Below are positions 1 through 10,561 of a stretch of DNA of 64,000 nt, piece after piece. Position 1 is the stretch's first letter; each line of letters opens with the position of its first letter. The position numbers and the translations under genes were made by a program. The notes below the pieces were generated by a model. That model searched no databases and was not told where the DNA came from. It saw only the letters and a program-made list of their open reading frames with translations. This DNA comes from Ophiura sarsii (taxonomy: Eukaryota > Echinodermata > Ophiuroidea > Amphilepidida > Ophiuridae): contig CM069449.1 in assembly GCA_035610835.1 (NCBI GenBank), positions 11,427,855-11,491,854 of the forward strand. Direction: 5' to 3'.

Positions 1-177
1 TCAAATCTACTATTGCTTGATTAATTGGATATACAGGGGGATCAAGAAAAAAAATCAACGAAAAAGGGGGATCAAGACAAAAAAATAACGCTGTTTGGGG
101 TGATCAAGAAAAAAATATGTCCAAAGCTCAAATATTTCCAACCTCCACCACCAGAGTATTTATGAACACTCCCTAAG
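1..177 (-). repeat. Partial copy of a repeat family ending in CTTAGGGA
   Basis: Contains three degenerate ~30-bp units (GGGGGATCAAGA followed by an A-rich tract). Read on the - strand it begins CTTAGGGAGTGTTCAT and then becomes G-rich (GGTGGTGGAGG). The same layout recurs at about 1390 (-) and 41556 (+, CTTAGGGACCGTTCATT then poly-G), so this is probably one end of a dispersed element. The short reading frames here look accidental. Confidence 0.4.
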
Positions 178-197
178 AATAACATATGTGTAAGGGG

Positions 198-725
198 AGA
201 CGTCAAAACTCGACCGCCCGTTGACTGCCGGTTACGGGCGGTTCCGCCCGGTTCTTTCAGGTCAAATGTTTTACTGGTATATGAATATTCGCGCATGCAA
301 CACTGAACAACCGCCGGTTGACTTAATGCTGTAATCTGACCAATTTACACTATCAATCTGTTACTTTGCGGTCATAATAGCTCTCTCTATAATCGTTCTA
401 TAAAAAAACAACATTCATAGACTTTCGGTATTGATTTTAAAAAGTTAATTGAGCTATAAACCGATTGAAAAAGCCAACCCCAGCGAAAATCAATAGCTGT
501 ATTGTACTGGTTGTCAACTCAGACTTTTAAGTCTTAAAAGAGCCCATTACTTCAAGATGTTATTGCTCACGTGTGTGACGAGGCACTTTCAACCGGTCGT
601 GTTCACCAGAGTGTTACTATTTGACCTCATTATGTGTGTATATTATAACAGACGACACGTTTTGTGAGAACCGAACGGAACCGGCCGTAACCGGCGGTTG
701 CCGGGCGGTCGAGTTTTGACGTGAT
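198..725. mobile_element. Foldback MITE with ~60-bp inverted termini
   Basis: The left arm (about 198-255) contains ACGTCAAAACTCGACCGCCC followed by GC-rich GCCGGTTACGG. The right arm (about 664-725) is its reverse complement with few mismatches. The ~400-bp core is AT-rich and has no coding signal. CCCTAAG occurs just outside both ends (171-177, 726-732), but this may belong to neighbouring repeats rather than be a target-site duplication. A non-autonomous DNA transposon is the best reading; the superfamily is not assignable. Confidence 0.72.
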
Positions 726-734
726 CCCTAAGTT

Positions 735-1239
735 ACTTTGTGTGAACAAATAAAGCCAATCATATTTTCCAGTTAAAAAAAATTAGTACCATAACACCAC
801 TTTCCAAATTATTTCTGCCATATTACAATACAAAAACATTTTTTAACATTCAAATATCCGACCAGCTCTACTAGGCGTGCCTAGTCTTGTTATTCTCTAG
901 TTTAAGAATATTTTTAATAACCTTTAATAAAAAAAGTTTTACATAACCTATTTCTCAATGTGTCCGTATAATATTTCTGAATGATTCGGTGTCCACCATA
1001 CAACTTTAATTACCCCAATCCAACTTCTTCATCAATGTTAACCATACGTCTTAAAGGTTGTTGACCCTATTCTAGATTTAAGGGCATCATCAGTGTAATG
1101 AGAAATGGGACCTTTCATTTGATATCAAAAACACTTTTGAATCCCTTAGAGTTAAATTGTTAGGAAACATAGTAGCAACGCTGTTTGTTAATGTCTGTTC
1201 TTGAACTTTCAACAGTCTTCTATCTCCCCCGTCCAGTTT
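735..1239. other. AT-rich spacer, no gene seen
   Basis: No long reading frame, splice-bounded exon or clear repeat was recognised in this stretch. Confidence 0.5.
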
Positions 1240-1400
1240 TTTTTAAATACCTTGTTTACATTGAGTTGGGCGAGTCAGATTTGTTTTTTTACGCAAAGTT
1301 TTTTTTCCTGGATAGTGGGCAAAGTTTTTTTTTAGAAACCTTCCGTGCTCCCCACCCCCCTCCCCCGCCCCCCTGAGTATATAATGGTGCGTCCCTAAGG
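1240..1400 (-). repeat. Second end of the CTTAGGGA repeat family
   Basis: On the - strand it reads CTTAGGGACGCACCATTATA, then a G-rich tract (complement of CCCCACCCCCCTCCCCCGCC), then A-rich TTTGCCCACTATCC-like units. It parallels the repeat end at 1-177. The + strand frame ending in polyproline is a by-product of the C-rich tract. Confidence 0.35.
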
Positions 1401-2112
1401 AGGACATAACCCAAATTTACCCACAGAGATTGTATTTTAATGGGCTTTCCTCCATGGGTGACTCCGTTTGTAATTTACACTACTTGTGTTTAATATCATG
1501 GTATAAATGTCTTCCATAGGGGTGCGATGATTTTCACACTGAATAGCCTATTGATAATGATAGATGCCTTGTGAATTTGACCGCAAGGGGATTGGGGTCA
1601 CGCAATGTTTTATTTTAATCCTTATAACATGTAAAACAAATCATGTTTATAAATGAAACAAAATTATACAATCTTTGAATATTTTATTTGATATTTTTGG
1701 TTTAAATTCACTATAATAATATTTACGCATAAGAAGAAGAAAAAAACACATCCTGGGGAGAGGTTTACTGCTATTTTTGTAAAAAATAATTTACCCCATA
1801 ATAAATCATGTCCGTCAAGTCATATTATTGACATGTCACTTCTTATTTATTATGTAAGATATCACGCCTGTCACAATTTTGTCAAACATGTGTTCAAACT
1901 ACCACGTTTCAATTATTGTATATAATATTTAAATATTGAATTTCAAATATTGCGTGTGTCTGTTTATTTAATTAATTTGACTTGTTTATTGATACATTTT
2001 CTAGCTTTGATTTGATTACCGTTATTAACAAGGTTGCCATGAAGTTTAAACACTGCGAATATATTTTACTTTACTCATATAATTATAGTGTATAAACTGT
2101 TGAAAACTTACA
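1401..2112. other. AT-rich spacer, no gene seen
   Basis: Strongly AT-rich sequence; no coding or repeat structure was supported. Confidence 0.5.
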
Positions 2113-2144
<32 letters not shown>

Positions 2145-2151
2145 TCTAAAT
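2113..2151 (+). repeat. Poly-C run (39 C)
   Basis: Uninterrupted run of 39 cytosines, the longest of nine G/C homopolymers in the window. Its exact length is likely to be polymorphic or mis-sequenced. Confidence 0.95.
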
Positions 2152-2970
2152 AAAACACTGTGGAGAACTGGTGAAAAAGCAGCAACATATAATACCAATG
2201 AGAATAATAATTCTTAAACAGCTAAGAAAGTTTAAGCAATCTCATTGGTTCTCAGAGAAATCGGCGACATCTAGATGAGACAATAGAACACGGGGAGGTG
2301 GGGCTTACGTTTTAACAGCGCGCCCGACCTTCACAATGAGTGGTTTGCTCCATAACGCGCACTTTTGCAGTGCGTCTTTAGCGCTTTTCCTGCGTTTATG
2401 CCGGCGCCACGACGCTTACGCATGGTTTACTCATCGCATGTGATTGGATGGAATGTTTGTGGGTTATTCGATCCTAGCAGGGGTAAAAGTTGTCAAATGT
2501 GGACAATAACATGTACTTATTTCTTTGATAAATGTCTAAAGTATGATTGTTTAAGAATGAGAAATGCGGCGTCGTTGTTCTGCGCAAAAAATAATACTAT
2601 CGAACGCATTTATGTCAGACAATATAACACGGGTACGGTCTAAAAACGATACCATTATTCTCTAACTTTAAAATCCCGGATTCTTTCATAAATCCCGACT
2701 TGTTAGCAAAGTCATTCAGCCGAACTAATTGGTTTATACATGAATGGTCACTTGCGAGTAAACCAAATATTCGCAGACAATATGCTCCATCGTATCGATC
2801 GATCAATACCTTTTAGTGGGCAATACGGCGGAGCAAACATTATCTTTCGTATTGACGGGTCATTATTTAACTGTATTCCGTTTATCTACACAAAACTGTC
2901 CGTTTATCCCAGTGCGTGTACCCTCTGCGATAGACGATTTTCATTCCGTACGTATCTGGATGCCATCCCT
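2152..2970. other. Intergenic stretch without a supported gene
   Basis: Several short open frames exist on both strands (for example near 2365-2643 and 2740-3034). They overlap each other, lack recognisable motifs and have no splice-bounded partners. No product can be supported. Confidence 0.4.
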
Positions 2971-3134
2971 TAGTGACCGATATTTTCAACAGAGGGTGTC
3001 CAACACTTTTAAGCACTCTGTGCACTTTGTTTAGTGAACGATAGTTTCAACAGAGGGAGCTCCACATATTCAAGCACTCTGTGCACTGTTTAGTGAACGA
3101 TACTTCCAACAGAGGGAGCTGAACACTTTTAAGC
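2971..3134 (+). repeat. Tandem repeat, ~60 bp x 2.7
   Basis: Three copies begin TAGTGAMCGATA at 2971, 3032 and 3091 and continue TTCCAACAGAGGGAGCT-like sequence, then AAGCACTCTGTGCACT. Periods are 61 and 59 bp. AGTGCACAGAGTGCTT is nearly self-complementary within each unit. Confidence 0.85.
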
Positions 3135-4033
3135 TATGTCATAGGAAAAAGAAAATTATAACAATCTATTCTATTTTGTGATGCTTTATAGGAGAGCAGA
3201 TTTCACCGTTCCAATGGGGGAACCGGCAATACGATACATTGGAATTTTGGGGCTAATATTGAAAACTACAGTTTCAAGTGCCTGCCAGTAAAATTTGCAA
3301 AAATTCGCGTCATGTCGCTATGGATCTGATATTTAACCCTTGTAAAAGGAAAACAAAACAACATAGAATCATGTAGTTTTTTGTAACTTGAAGCACATCG
3401 TATACTCTGACAGTATATATCAAAATAAATGTTGAATGTAAATGATTTTTTTTTAAACATAAATGTTTATGTTTTTTGTCTTCGTTTTTTTCTTCTGAAA
3501 ATGACTTTGAACGTTAGTCGTCGATTAATTTTACATTTTATGATTAAGACATACATGTATGTTCTGATTTTCCAGGTCAAATTTGGTGGTCGTACGACAA
3601 ACATTGTGATAGCTGTGGTACAAAATAGCAAGTCAATGTTTTAACATTTTTGAAGGTATAGCGACTAGTCAATGGGCCCATGCATACAATAGACACGTTG
3701 TACTAGTGAGAATCCAACTTCGTACCAGCATTTTCAGTGTGCATGTGCATTTTGTTGATAAAATTGTTGGGTTAAAAGAAAAACATGGTAAGCCTAATAT
3801 AATTACTCGAACCTGAGACGAATAACTAAATTAAATAACGTTTCCTATCTCTAACATAGCGATATCTGCTGATTTGAACTTGTAATCCTAAGGTCTAGAT
3901 GATTGTATTAGGTGCAAAGCCATCTTCAGCAAATCACAATCAATGTGGTTCCAGAATAAATAACGTGCAGGCAAATTGTTTATGAACGTTTGCAATTTTC
4001 TCTTACTTTGAATGAGTGAAAATCTAGTGTTCT
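3135..4033. other. AT-rich spacer, no gene seen
   Basis: No coding or repeat assignment could be supported. Confidence 0.45.
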
Positions 4034-4206
4034 GGAGTGAATATTAAAGGCTGAGATCTACTCCAATTGTAGGACTCTTTTGGATCATAAAACACCTGAA
4101 AAGAGTGAGATTATGTATCACTCTTTTGTATTGAACTTTCACTTTTTTCGGTTTTGGAGTTGTTTCTGAACGTACTCCTAGTAGATATGTATTCTCTTAC
4201 ATTACG
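4034..4206 (+). repeat. Solo copy of the GAGTGA-rich element's left block
   Basis: This block (GAGTGAATATTA, GCTGAGATCTACTCCAATTG, and onward to TTCTGAACGTACTCCTA) is repeated almost base for base at 5153-5305, where it leads into the larger element. Copy 1 stops near 4206, so it is a solo terminal block or truncated copy. Confidence 0.8.
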
Positions 4207-4509
4207 ATAATTTAGGGTGTCCCAAAAGTTTTGATAGTATAAATATTCTGATACGATAACATTATCTTTGTTGCCAAAAGGCAGACGAAAAGTGTTCAGA
4301 ACTATTAAAACTGCACTTTCATATAAATGTGTACCTTGTCACATGTGTAATTAATTGAAGGGAGCGATCGGAAGGGAGAGAGGTAATGAAGAAAAGGTGT
4401 CCTATGGGAAATGTTATGGAAAAGTGAAAGCCGCTTGGAAGAGCCACGTGAAATTACATTGACACACATCTGGCATCTGGCGTCCTCATAAGTTGAACAC
4501 ATTTATAGT

Positions 4510-4690
4510 ATTGTGAGCAGGCCTCAAATTACAAATCTTTGAGGGCACTCATTTCAAGGCCAGTGTACAAGGGCAACAGACGCCACTATATGCTATCAAT
4601 GCATTGAAATTGAGGGCACCAATGACAAGTCAAAGGGCATGGAGGCCATGGCCTCGATGGCCTTCCTGTAATTTGAGCCCTGATTGTGAG
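4510..4690. mobile_element. hAT-type MITE with perfect 8-bp target duplication
   Basis: The element body (4518-4682, 165 bp) starts CAGGCCTCAAATTACA and ends TGTAATTTGAGCCCTG, a 16-bp inverted terminus with one mismatch. It is flanked on both sides by ATTGTGAG (4510-4517 and 4683-4690), a perfect 8-bp target-site duplication. Eight-base duplications and CAG...CTG ends are hallmarks of hAT transposons. The body is too short to code, so it must have been mobilised in trans. Confidence 0.92.
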
Positions 4691-4982
4691 ATAGTGAAGA
4701 TAAAATATACATTTTCTGCGAGATTACTTCTTTAGTAGCTTTCCAGGAGCCTTTATGGGCTGATTTTACCTCAAAACTACCTCAGTTTCCATGTTGGCGT
4801 CCATAAAACAACGTCTTTTGGGGAGTTCATGGGCGGAACACCTGGAAGTGTAATGCAGTGGTGACGCAAGCATCTACATTTTTTTATGAGGATAAGACCA
4901 AATCTGGGGGACAAGAAATAATTAGTGGGGGAAGATGGGCCTTGAGCTGACTGGGGCGGGGGTGAGGGGAAAGGCGGGGCAA

Positions 4983-5011
4983 GGGGGGGGGGGGGGGGGG
5001 GGGGGGGGGGG
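4983..5011 (+). repeat. Poly-G run (29 G)
   Basis: 29 consecutive guanines within a G-rich tract (4955-5020). Confidence 0.95.
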
Positions 5012-5152
5012 TGGCGTGGCGATTCCTTATTCCACAGGCCCTGCCACTGAATTGAGCCATTTTGAGAAGTAAAATGTATCAATCAAGGCAATTTATTTGA
5101 TAAGCTTGGAATTATTGAATCGTAGCACCATTTTCGCCCAAACACACACACA

Positions 5153-6245
5153 GAGTGAATATTATTTGCTGAGATCTACTCCAATTGTAGACTCTTTTGG
5201 ATCATAAACACCTGAAAAGAGTGAGATTATGTATCACTCTTTTGTATTGAACTTTCACTCTTTTCGGTTTTGGAGTTGTTTCTGAACGTACTCCTATAGC
5301 TTTAGAAATGTACTCTCTAAATGTAAAAGAGTGAAATTCCACTCTAATGGAGTGAATATTTACTCTTCAAAGGAGTGCCTACAGTGATCACTCTAATAGA
5401 GTGAAAGTCACCCCTTGAAAGAGTGGAACCATTTTCACTCCAAAAAAGAGTGAATTTTGTTCGAAGAGTACCTACAGTGATCACTCCATTGGAGTGAAAA
5501 AAGAGTGAATATATAAGGAGTGAATTTCACTCATTTAGAGTGAATTTCACCCTCATTGAGAGTGAACTTCACCCTCATTGAGAGTGAACATTAATGAAAC
5601 ATTTTAATTACTTAATCACATTCACATGAATAACTTGCAATTCAATAGAAAATTTGAATAACAAACAAAGAGTCATTAACCAAACTATACTTACCTTTTC
5701 TCGACCAAACAACTGCTGTCATTTGCCTATATTAAATTATCACTTCCTTTCGGTAGTGAAACGATATCATATATGTATATCAACATGATATTTTAAGTAA
5801 AGTATCTAAATCTACTTTCTATGGTGTTTTTTATCGATGATGTTTTACGAGTTTTATTAATGTAATTTATATTTAACATTCTTTGGACTTTAAAACTATT
5901 GCAGAAACAATTAACATTGATATCATCATTAATTATCACTTCAATAATGTTTAAATTTAATAAAATAAAGAATATTTTGAGTTTTTGAATATTTTTCTAT
6001 TTGATTGTGTTCCGGCTCTCAAATTATTTAAATCTGGTACAACTCATCAACCGCACAGAGTGAAAAGTCACTCGACACAGAGTGAAAATCACTCTTTTCG
6101 AGTGACAATAATTTCACTCTGAACTCATCAACCGCACAGAGTGAAAAGTCACTCGACACCGAGTGAAAAATCACACTTTACGAGTGACAATGACTTCACT
6201 CTGAACAACGAGTGCCATTTTCACTCTTTTACATTAAGAGAGTAT
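5153..6245. mobile_element. GAGTGA/TCACTC-saturated foldback element
   Basis: The left part is the block shared with 4034-4206. The core element appears to run from about 5308 to 6245. Its left end, ACTCTCTAAATGTAAAAGAG (about 5311), is matched in reverse complement at the right end (TTTACATTAAGAGAGT near 6228-6243). Both subterminal regions (5310-5600 and 6050-6240) are packed with GAGTGA and its complement TCACTC every 10-25 bp, while the ~450-bp centre is AT-rich and non-coding. Dense subterminal motifs of this kind are typical of transposase-binding sites; that role is inferred. Confidence 0.75.
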
Positions 6246-6307
6246 CAATACCGTTAGGATACCCTGTACCCGGATTTCTTGGCAGAATAAAACAAAATTT
6301 CCTTATT

Positions 6308-6985
6308 TAGGTCGGTCTGCGAATTGATGCTGGCAAAACAAAGTTCATGTCATATAACCGAAGTCAGAAGGGATTTATACAGAAAAAGTATGGTACCAAG
6401 TTGGATGAGGTACAAAATTTAAAATATATTGGTGCCTGGATGGAGAGAGTACAGCAAAGGACATTAAACAACGCAAAGCAGCAGCATGGAGAGCATGTAG
6501 TAAAATGACCAAAATATGGAAGTCAACTCTTGTTCGGAAATTCAAACTTCGCCTATTTGCCTCTACAGTAGAGTCGGTTGTGTTATATGGTTGCGAAGCT
6601 TGGACCATCACTCCCAATTTACAGAAAGAGCTCGATGGCTGCTACACCAGAATGCTGAGAGCAGTACTCAATGACAACTTGAAACAACACATACCAAATA
6701 CCCAATTGTATGGTGATCTCCCCAAAATAAGCCAGAAGATTCAGAAGAGACGGACAAGGTTTGCTGACCACTGTTACAGAAGAAAAGAGCCAGTCTCAAA
6801 ACTGGTGCACTGGACCCCCAAACTTGGCAAAAGAAAACCGGGAAGACCTGCTCTGACATTCATTGACTTACTCAAGCAAGATACAGGATTGGAGACAGGT
6901 GAGATAAAGACAGCAATGAAGGACCGAAAAGTGTGGAGAGCCATCGTAGATCGGTGACACCACCCGAGTTAAGTAAGCAATTAGT
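6308..6985 (+). mobile_element. 5'-truncated LINE, reverse transcriptase C-terminal part
   Basis: Codes for the thumb and C-terminal region of a non-LTR retrotransposon ORF2. From 6505 a continuous frame of 150 codons contains SVVLYGCEAWT, LDGCYTRMLR and GKRKPGRPALT, ending at 6957. The upstream part (6310-6445) is in another frame (residues resembling VGLRIDAGKTKFMSYN then LKYIGAWM), so there is at least one frameshift near 6440-6447. The same protein region is present in the longer - strand copy at 52952-54845, and both copies share a short AAGTAAG-type 3' tail. This is a dead, 5'-truncated copy; the clade (RTE-like or related) is not certain. Confidence 0.9.
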
Positions 6986-7459
6986 ACCTTCTTACTGTCT
7001 CTTCGCTTTTATGTTGGCTGCCAATGTGATGTATGACTTCCAGCTTGATGACCGGACACACTAGTAGTAAGGCAACGTATGGTTAAAGACATCTGTAATG
7101 CCTTTGGTATTGTGAAGGCCTTTGGTATCCTCATGTCCTAGCACTTCATAATTTCTCGGAGTTGAAGTCCCATTTAATTCAAAGTCCTTTCACTTGCATA
7201 TCGAGCTATATGGACAATCACAACTTGTGAAATTGTCAGGAAGTTCAACATCAGCAGAGGGATTGTAAACCCAGTTGAAGCTCTCTACTTGGCTTGCAGG
7301 CTATCTCCTTAGTATCTCAGAGTGCTGTCCTACTATAGTATGAGACGAACTGTGTGATTGTTTTTTTGCAACAGAGTTGGAATAAGACACAGTTGCCCAT
7401 ACTTGTGCACCCTCCCTCTTCAACACAAGTCATTGGTGGGTTTTGAGGGGACAGCGAGA
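6986..7459. other. Spacer without supported gene
   Basis: No coding or repeat assignment could be supported between the LINE tail and the next element. Confidence 0.4.
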
Positions 7460-8425
7460 TTAGGTGCACTGAAAAATAAATTGGTGTCACAGCGACACCT
7501 TTTTGGAGTCAACTGTAAATGACACTTACAAAGGTGTTATTTTGACTCCAAAATTGGTGTAATCGTCAATAATATGGGTTTGCACATAATTTACGTCGAC
7601 ACCGTTACAAGAGTCCGACGGACACCTTTCAGTGATCATTTAGTGATTTACACCAAAACTGGTGTCAGATTAATTGAAATAACTCCAAGGGCGTCAATAG
7701 TTGGCGGGAAAGCTTACGGTTTTTAGAGGTGTCGAAGCAGCATGACACCAATTGGTGTAATTCTGACACCAATTGGTGTAATTCGGACACCAAATTGGGC
7801 GTCTATCAACATATCAACGCATGCGTTTTCTCGTCGCCATTTTGTCTGCATGTTACGAGCCGGTAAGACTGGTAAGTACCGATCTGCTCCATTTCCAGAA
7901 TTTTTTGATAATAATTATGAAACAATTAGCGTAATGTAAGCCTTGTTCATGTTGTTTAATATTGCGCCAACTAACTGATGAAATAAATTACAATGTCATA
8001 GTCAGAGACTAGCATTTTGTTGGACTGTGTGTCAGTACATAGACCTACTAGTACTATGTGTGTGTTCGTCATGCATGCATACGATGATATGTGCAACATT
8101 ACATATAGCCCGATTCATCTGGCTCAGTGGTCGTCTTTTTCATACGGACGTCTTACATTACGCTAATTGTTTCATAATTATTATCAAAAATGTCTGGAAA
8201 TGGAGCAGATCGGTACTTACCAGTCTTACCGGCTCCTAAACATGTGCTATCTCAATATGACTCTTAAGAGAGTCAATATTACACCCCATTTGGGTGTAAT
8301 GGCATTTTTCGAAAATGGGTCCTCAGGTAACCACCCTAGGTGTCAAACTCAATATAACACTTAAAAGAGTCAATATTACACCCCATTTGGGGTGTAATGG
8401 CATTTTTCGAAAATGACTCATTTTC
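7460..8425. mobile_element. GGTGT/ACACC-rich element with 84-bp internal hairpin
   Basis: The left portion (7478-7800) carries repeated GACACC/GGTGTC motifs, including two direct copies of TGACACCAATTGGTGTAATT (near 7743 and 7766). The right portion (8250-8425) has two direct copies of AGTCAATATTACACCCCATT followed by GGTGTAATGGCATTTTTCG. Between them lies an inverted repeat: 7857-7940 is the reverse complement of 8152-8235 with very few mismatches, enclosing a 211-bp loop. No transposase frame is visible. It is probably a composite or foldback non-autonomous element; the outer boundaries are approximate. Confidence 0.7.
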
Positions 8426-8635
8426 ATCCTTACAAAAACGTTGGCCAAGCGTGGTCATTCGCGCAGGCTAAGAAAGGAAATAGCGACCATTTGAGTGACA
8501 TATGCTAGCTGATGAGTCTAGGAATCGCGGGGGGATTGACCGCCAGTGTGTTACCCAACAGTGCCTCTATTGAGAACTACATCGCATTGTTAGTCTGCTC
8601 GCCTACGTTTACATTTGTATTCATTCATTGATCAC

Positions 8636-8885
8636 TCATTCTGAACAAACATAATGTAATGATCATCAATTTCTCTAAATGAAATATCTACGATTCTAAA
8701 TGATAATATCTACGATTCTAAATGATAATATCTACGATTCTATACGTATTTATGTATTTCTATTCAAATCACACATTCTGAACAAACATAATGTAATGAT
8801 CATTAATTTATCTAAATGATAATATCTACGATTCTATACGTATTTATGTATTTCTATTCAAATCACACATTCTTAATATACACAC
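8636..8885 (+). repeat. Tandem duplication, ~110-130 bp x 2
   Basis: CTGAACAAACATAATGTAAT through ATGTATTTCTATTCAAATCA occurs twice (about 8640-8770 and 8771-8880). Inside the first unit, AATATCTACGATTCTAAATG is itself repeated as a ~26-bp subunit. Confidence 0.85.
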
Positions 8886-9189
8886 TCATATGACAAAGCT
8901 TTTTGTGTATGGCTCAATGTCATCACACGGCATTTTATATTTATTTATATCGCCAACTCCTTCTTCTCTGTGAACAACAGCGCCATCTATTGAATCTAAC
9001 GAAAACATCTGACGGTTTTGCCGACATCTATTAATTATGGTAATGACCCTTACAACGGTAAAATGTAGTACCGCATTGTTGAAGCTCTGCGTTAACTCAT
9101 TGGATAATGGGTCAAGTAATATACATATATTAGAAAAAATAAACCAATAGTAACAGCCCATTTGATCCTTTTGATTTGATTTATGTTAC

Positions 9190-9330
9190 CTGGGTCCGTT
9201 TATCAGGTGAATTGTGAAGAAACTCTACCTATAAGAAACTATAGGGGTTTATCGGCAAATTCGCATTTCCTTAAGATTGCTGAGATTCATGTAAGCAAAC
9301 AAATAATTGTTCGATAAACGGACCTCGGGA
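9190..9330. mobile_element. Short MITE-like inverted repeat
   Basis: GGTCCGTTTATC (9193-9204) is matched by GATAAACGGACC (9313-9324), bracketing ~110 bp of non-coding sequence. A small MITE is plausible, but the target duplication is unclear. Confidence 0.45.
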
Positions 9331-9625
9331 TGTTTTTAGGAGGAATTTGATACCATTAAGATGACAAATAGATTCTTAAAAGCTGAGATTTTTTATATTA
9401 CTGAGGCATTGTGCAAAATCTTTTTCTCAGTACCGAGAGCAATTTACCAAGGTTGCGCGGTATGTGATATGGGACCCCAGCCGGTAAGTGATACACATCG
9501 GCGCGTGGCTTAAAGCAGTAACCATTGGTCATTGCACTGGCCTGCAGATTGTATTTGATTGATTTTATTCCTGTTTAATTTGATTTGATTGTATTTAATA
9601 ATATACCTTATATGAAATGTGTGAA

Positions 9626-9666
9626 GGTTGCCCTTTCCTACTTCCTACAAGTAGGAAAGGGCAACC
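9626..9666 (+). repeat. Perfect 18-bp hairpin
   Basis: GGTTGCCCTTTCCTACTT (9626-9643) and its exact complement (9649-9666) are separated by 5 bases. The right arm overlaps the GTAGGAAAGGGCA sequence found again after the histone-like stem-loop at 9732-9745, so part of the flank of this repeat has been copied in inverted orientation. Confidence 0.9.
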
Positions 9667-9790
9667 TACGTGTTCAGTGGAAGCGGCAATCCATCTGAAC
9701 GGCTCTTTTCAGAGCCACCAATTCTTTCACAAGTAGGAAAGGGCACCTACTCTCAAATCATCGGGCAAGGGGCAGCCCAAATGATGAAAA
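9644..9790 (+). repeat. Histone-like 3' stem-loop repeat, copy A
   Basis: Contains AACGGCTCTTTTCAGAGCC then ACCA (stem-loop 9701-9716, ACCA 9717-9720). This matches the replication-dependent histone mRNA 3' stem-loop consensus of metazoans: a 6-bp stem, 4-base loop and ACCA flank. About 15 bases downstream is the purine-rich CAAGTAGGAAAGGG, in the position where a histone gene has its U7-binding downstream element. No histone coding sequence lies upstream. The flanks (CAATCCATCTGAAC before, GGGCACCTACTCTCAAAT after) are shared with the arrays at 14255-14490 and 25140-25345. Confidence 0.8.
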
Positions 9791-9841
9791 CAAGAGACGT
9801 GGCAATCTCTATGTTTTGTTCAATATTATAATAATTTGGTC

Positions 9842-9871
9842 CTGAAGAAGTCAGAGCTAATCCTGACGAAA
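9842..9871 (+). ncRNA. Hammerhead-like motif (probably Penelope-derived), non-canonical
   Basis: CTGAAGA (9842-9848), a 5-bp stem GTCAG/CTGAC (9850-9854 with 9863-9867) and GAAA (9868-9871) are in the order of a hammerhead ribozyme core (CUGANGA, stem II, GAAA). One extra A sits between the core and stem II, and no convincing stem I/III with a cleavage site was found. Penelope-like retroelements are known to carry hammerhead motifs, and such elements occur in this window. An inactive relic or chance match is quite possible. Confidence 0.3.
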
Positions 9872-10039
9872 GCTTGATAGATTAAAACTCGTCCGACGGC
9901 GAACCCGTTAAACTTATACCTTATATGCTTGCTGCGATGCTTTCTAAGAAGTTGAATGTTTGCATCCACAAGCAAGAGCATTTACCATATGTCGGTGTGC
10001 ATTGTTTGGGAATTTAAAAACAAATTGACAAAAGCTAAA

Positions 10040-10561
10040 TGGCTTAAAAGGAACCAATCTTTTCTGTTTTGGATACAAAACCACATTTTGAGCTACCAAA
10101 TGTCAGTGAAACAAACCAGTCAATCCGCAACACATTTGACGGAACAAATGATGTTCGTGTTGAAACCGCAAGGAAATTGTTTTTGTTTGCAGCCGTAATA
10201 GGTTCAAAAGGCTGAATATCCTAAAACGTGCCCCTCGATTTGCTTTTTGGATAAGATTTCACATTTTGAGCTACGTATAATGTCGCGGTAACAAACCGGT
10301 CAATCCGCAACACATTTGACGGAACAAATGACGTTCGCGCTGAAATTGCATAGAAAAAAAACACCTTTTCACAGCCGTACTAGGCTCAAAAGGATGAATA
10401 TTCTAAAATGTGCCCACTGATTTGCCTTTTTTGATATAATTTCACATTTGGAGCTACGTATAAATGTCGGTGTAACAAACTGGTCAAACCGCAACACATT
10501 TGAAGGAACAAATGACGTTCGCGATAGAACGCAAGGAAAAATACACTATTTCACAGCTGTG
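10040..10561 (+). repeat. ~180-bp satellite, three monomers
   Basis: Monomers share GTCAATCCGCAACACATTTG at 10119, 10299 and (diverged) 10482, with periods of 180 and 183 bp. Each also carries CACATTTTGAGCTAC and ACAAATGACGTTCGCG. A fourth monomer continues at 11319-11535 after a LINE insertion. Confidence 0.85.

Noticed and set aside
2365..3034. Cluster of short + strand frames near 2.4-3.0 kb
   Set aside because: Overlapping frames without motifs or splice structure, partly inside a 60-bp tandem repeat.
8507..8545. CTGATGA that might start a hammerhead ribozyme
   Set aside because: No stem II followed by GAAA within a reasonable distance.
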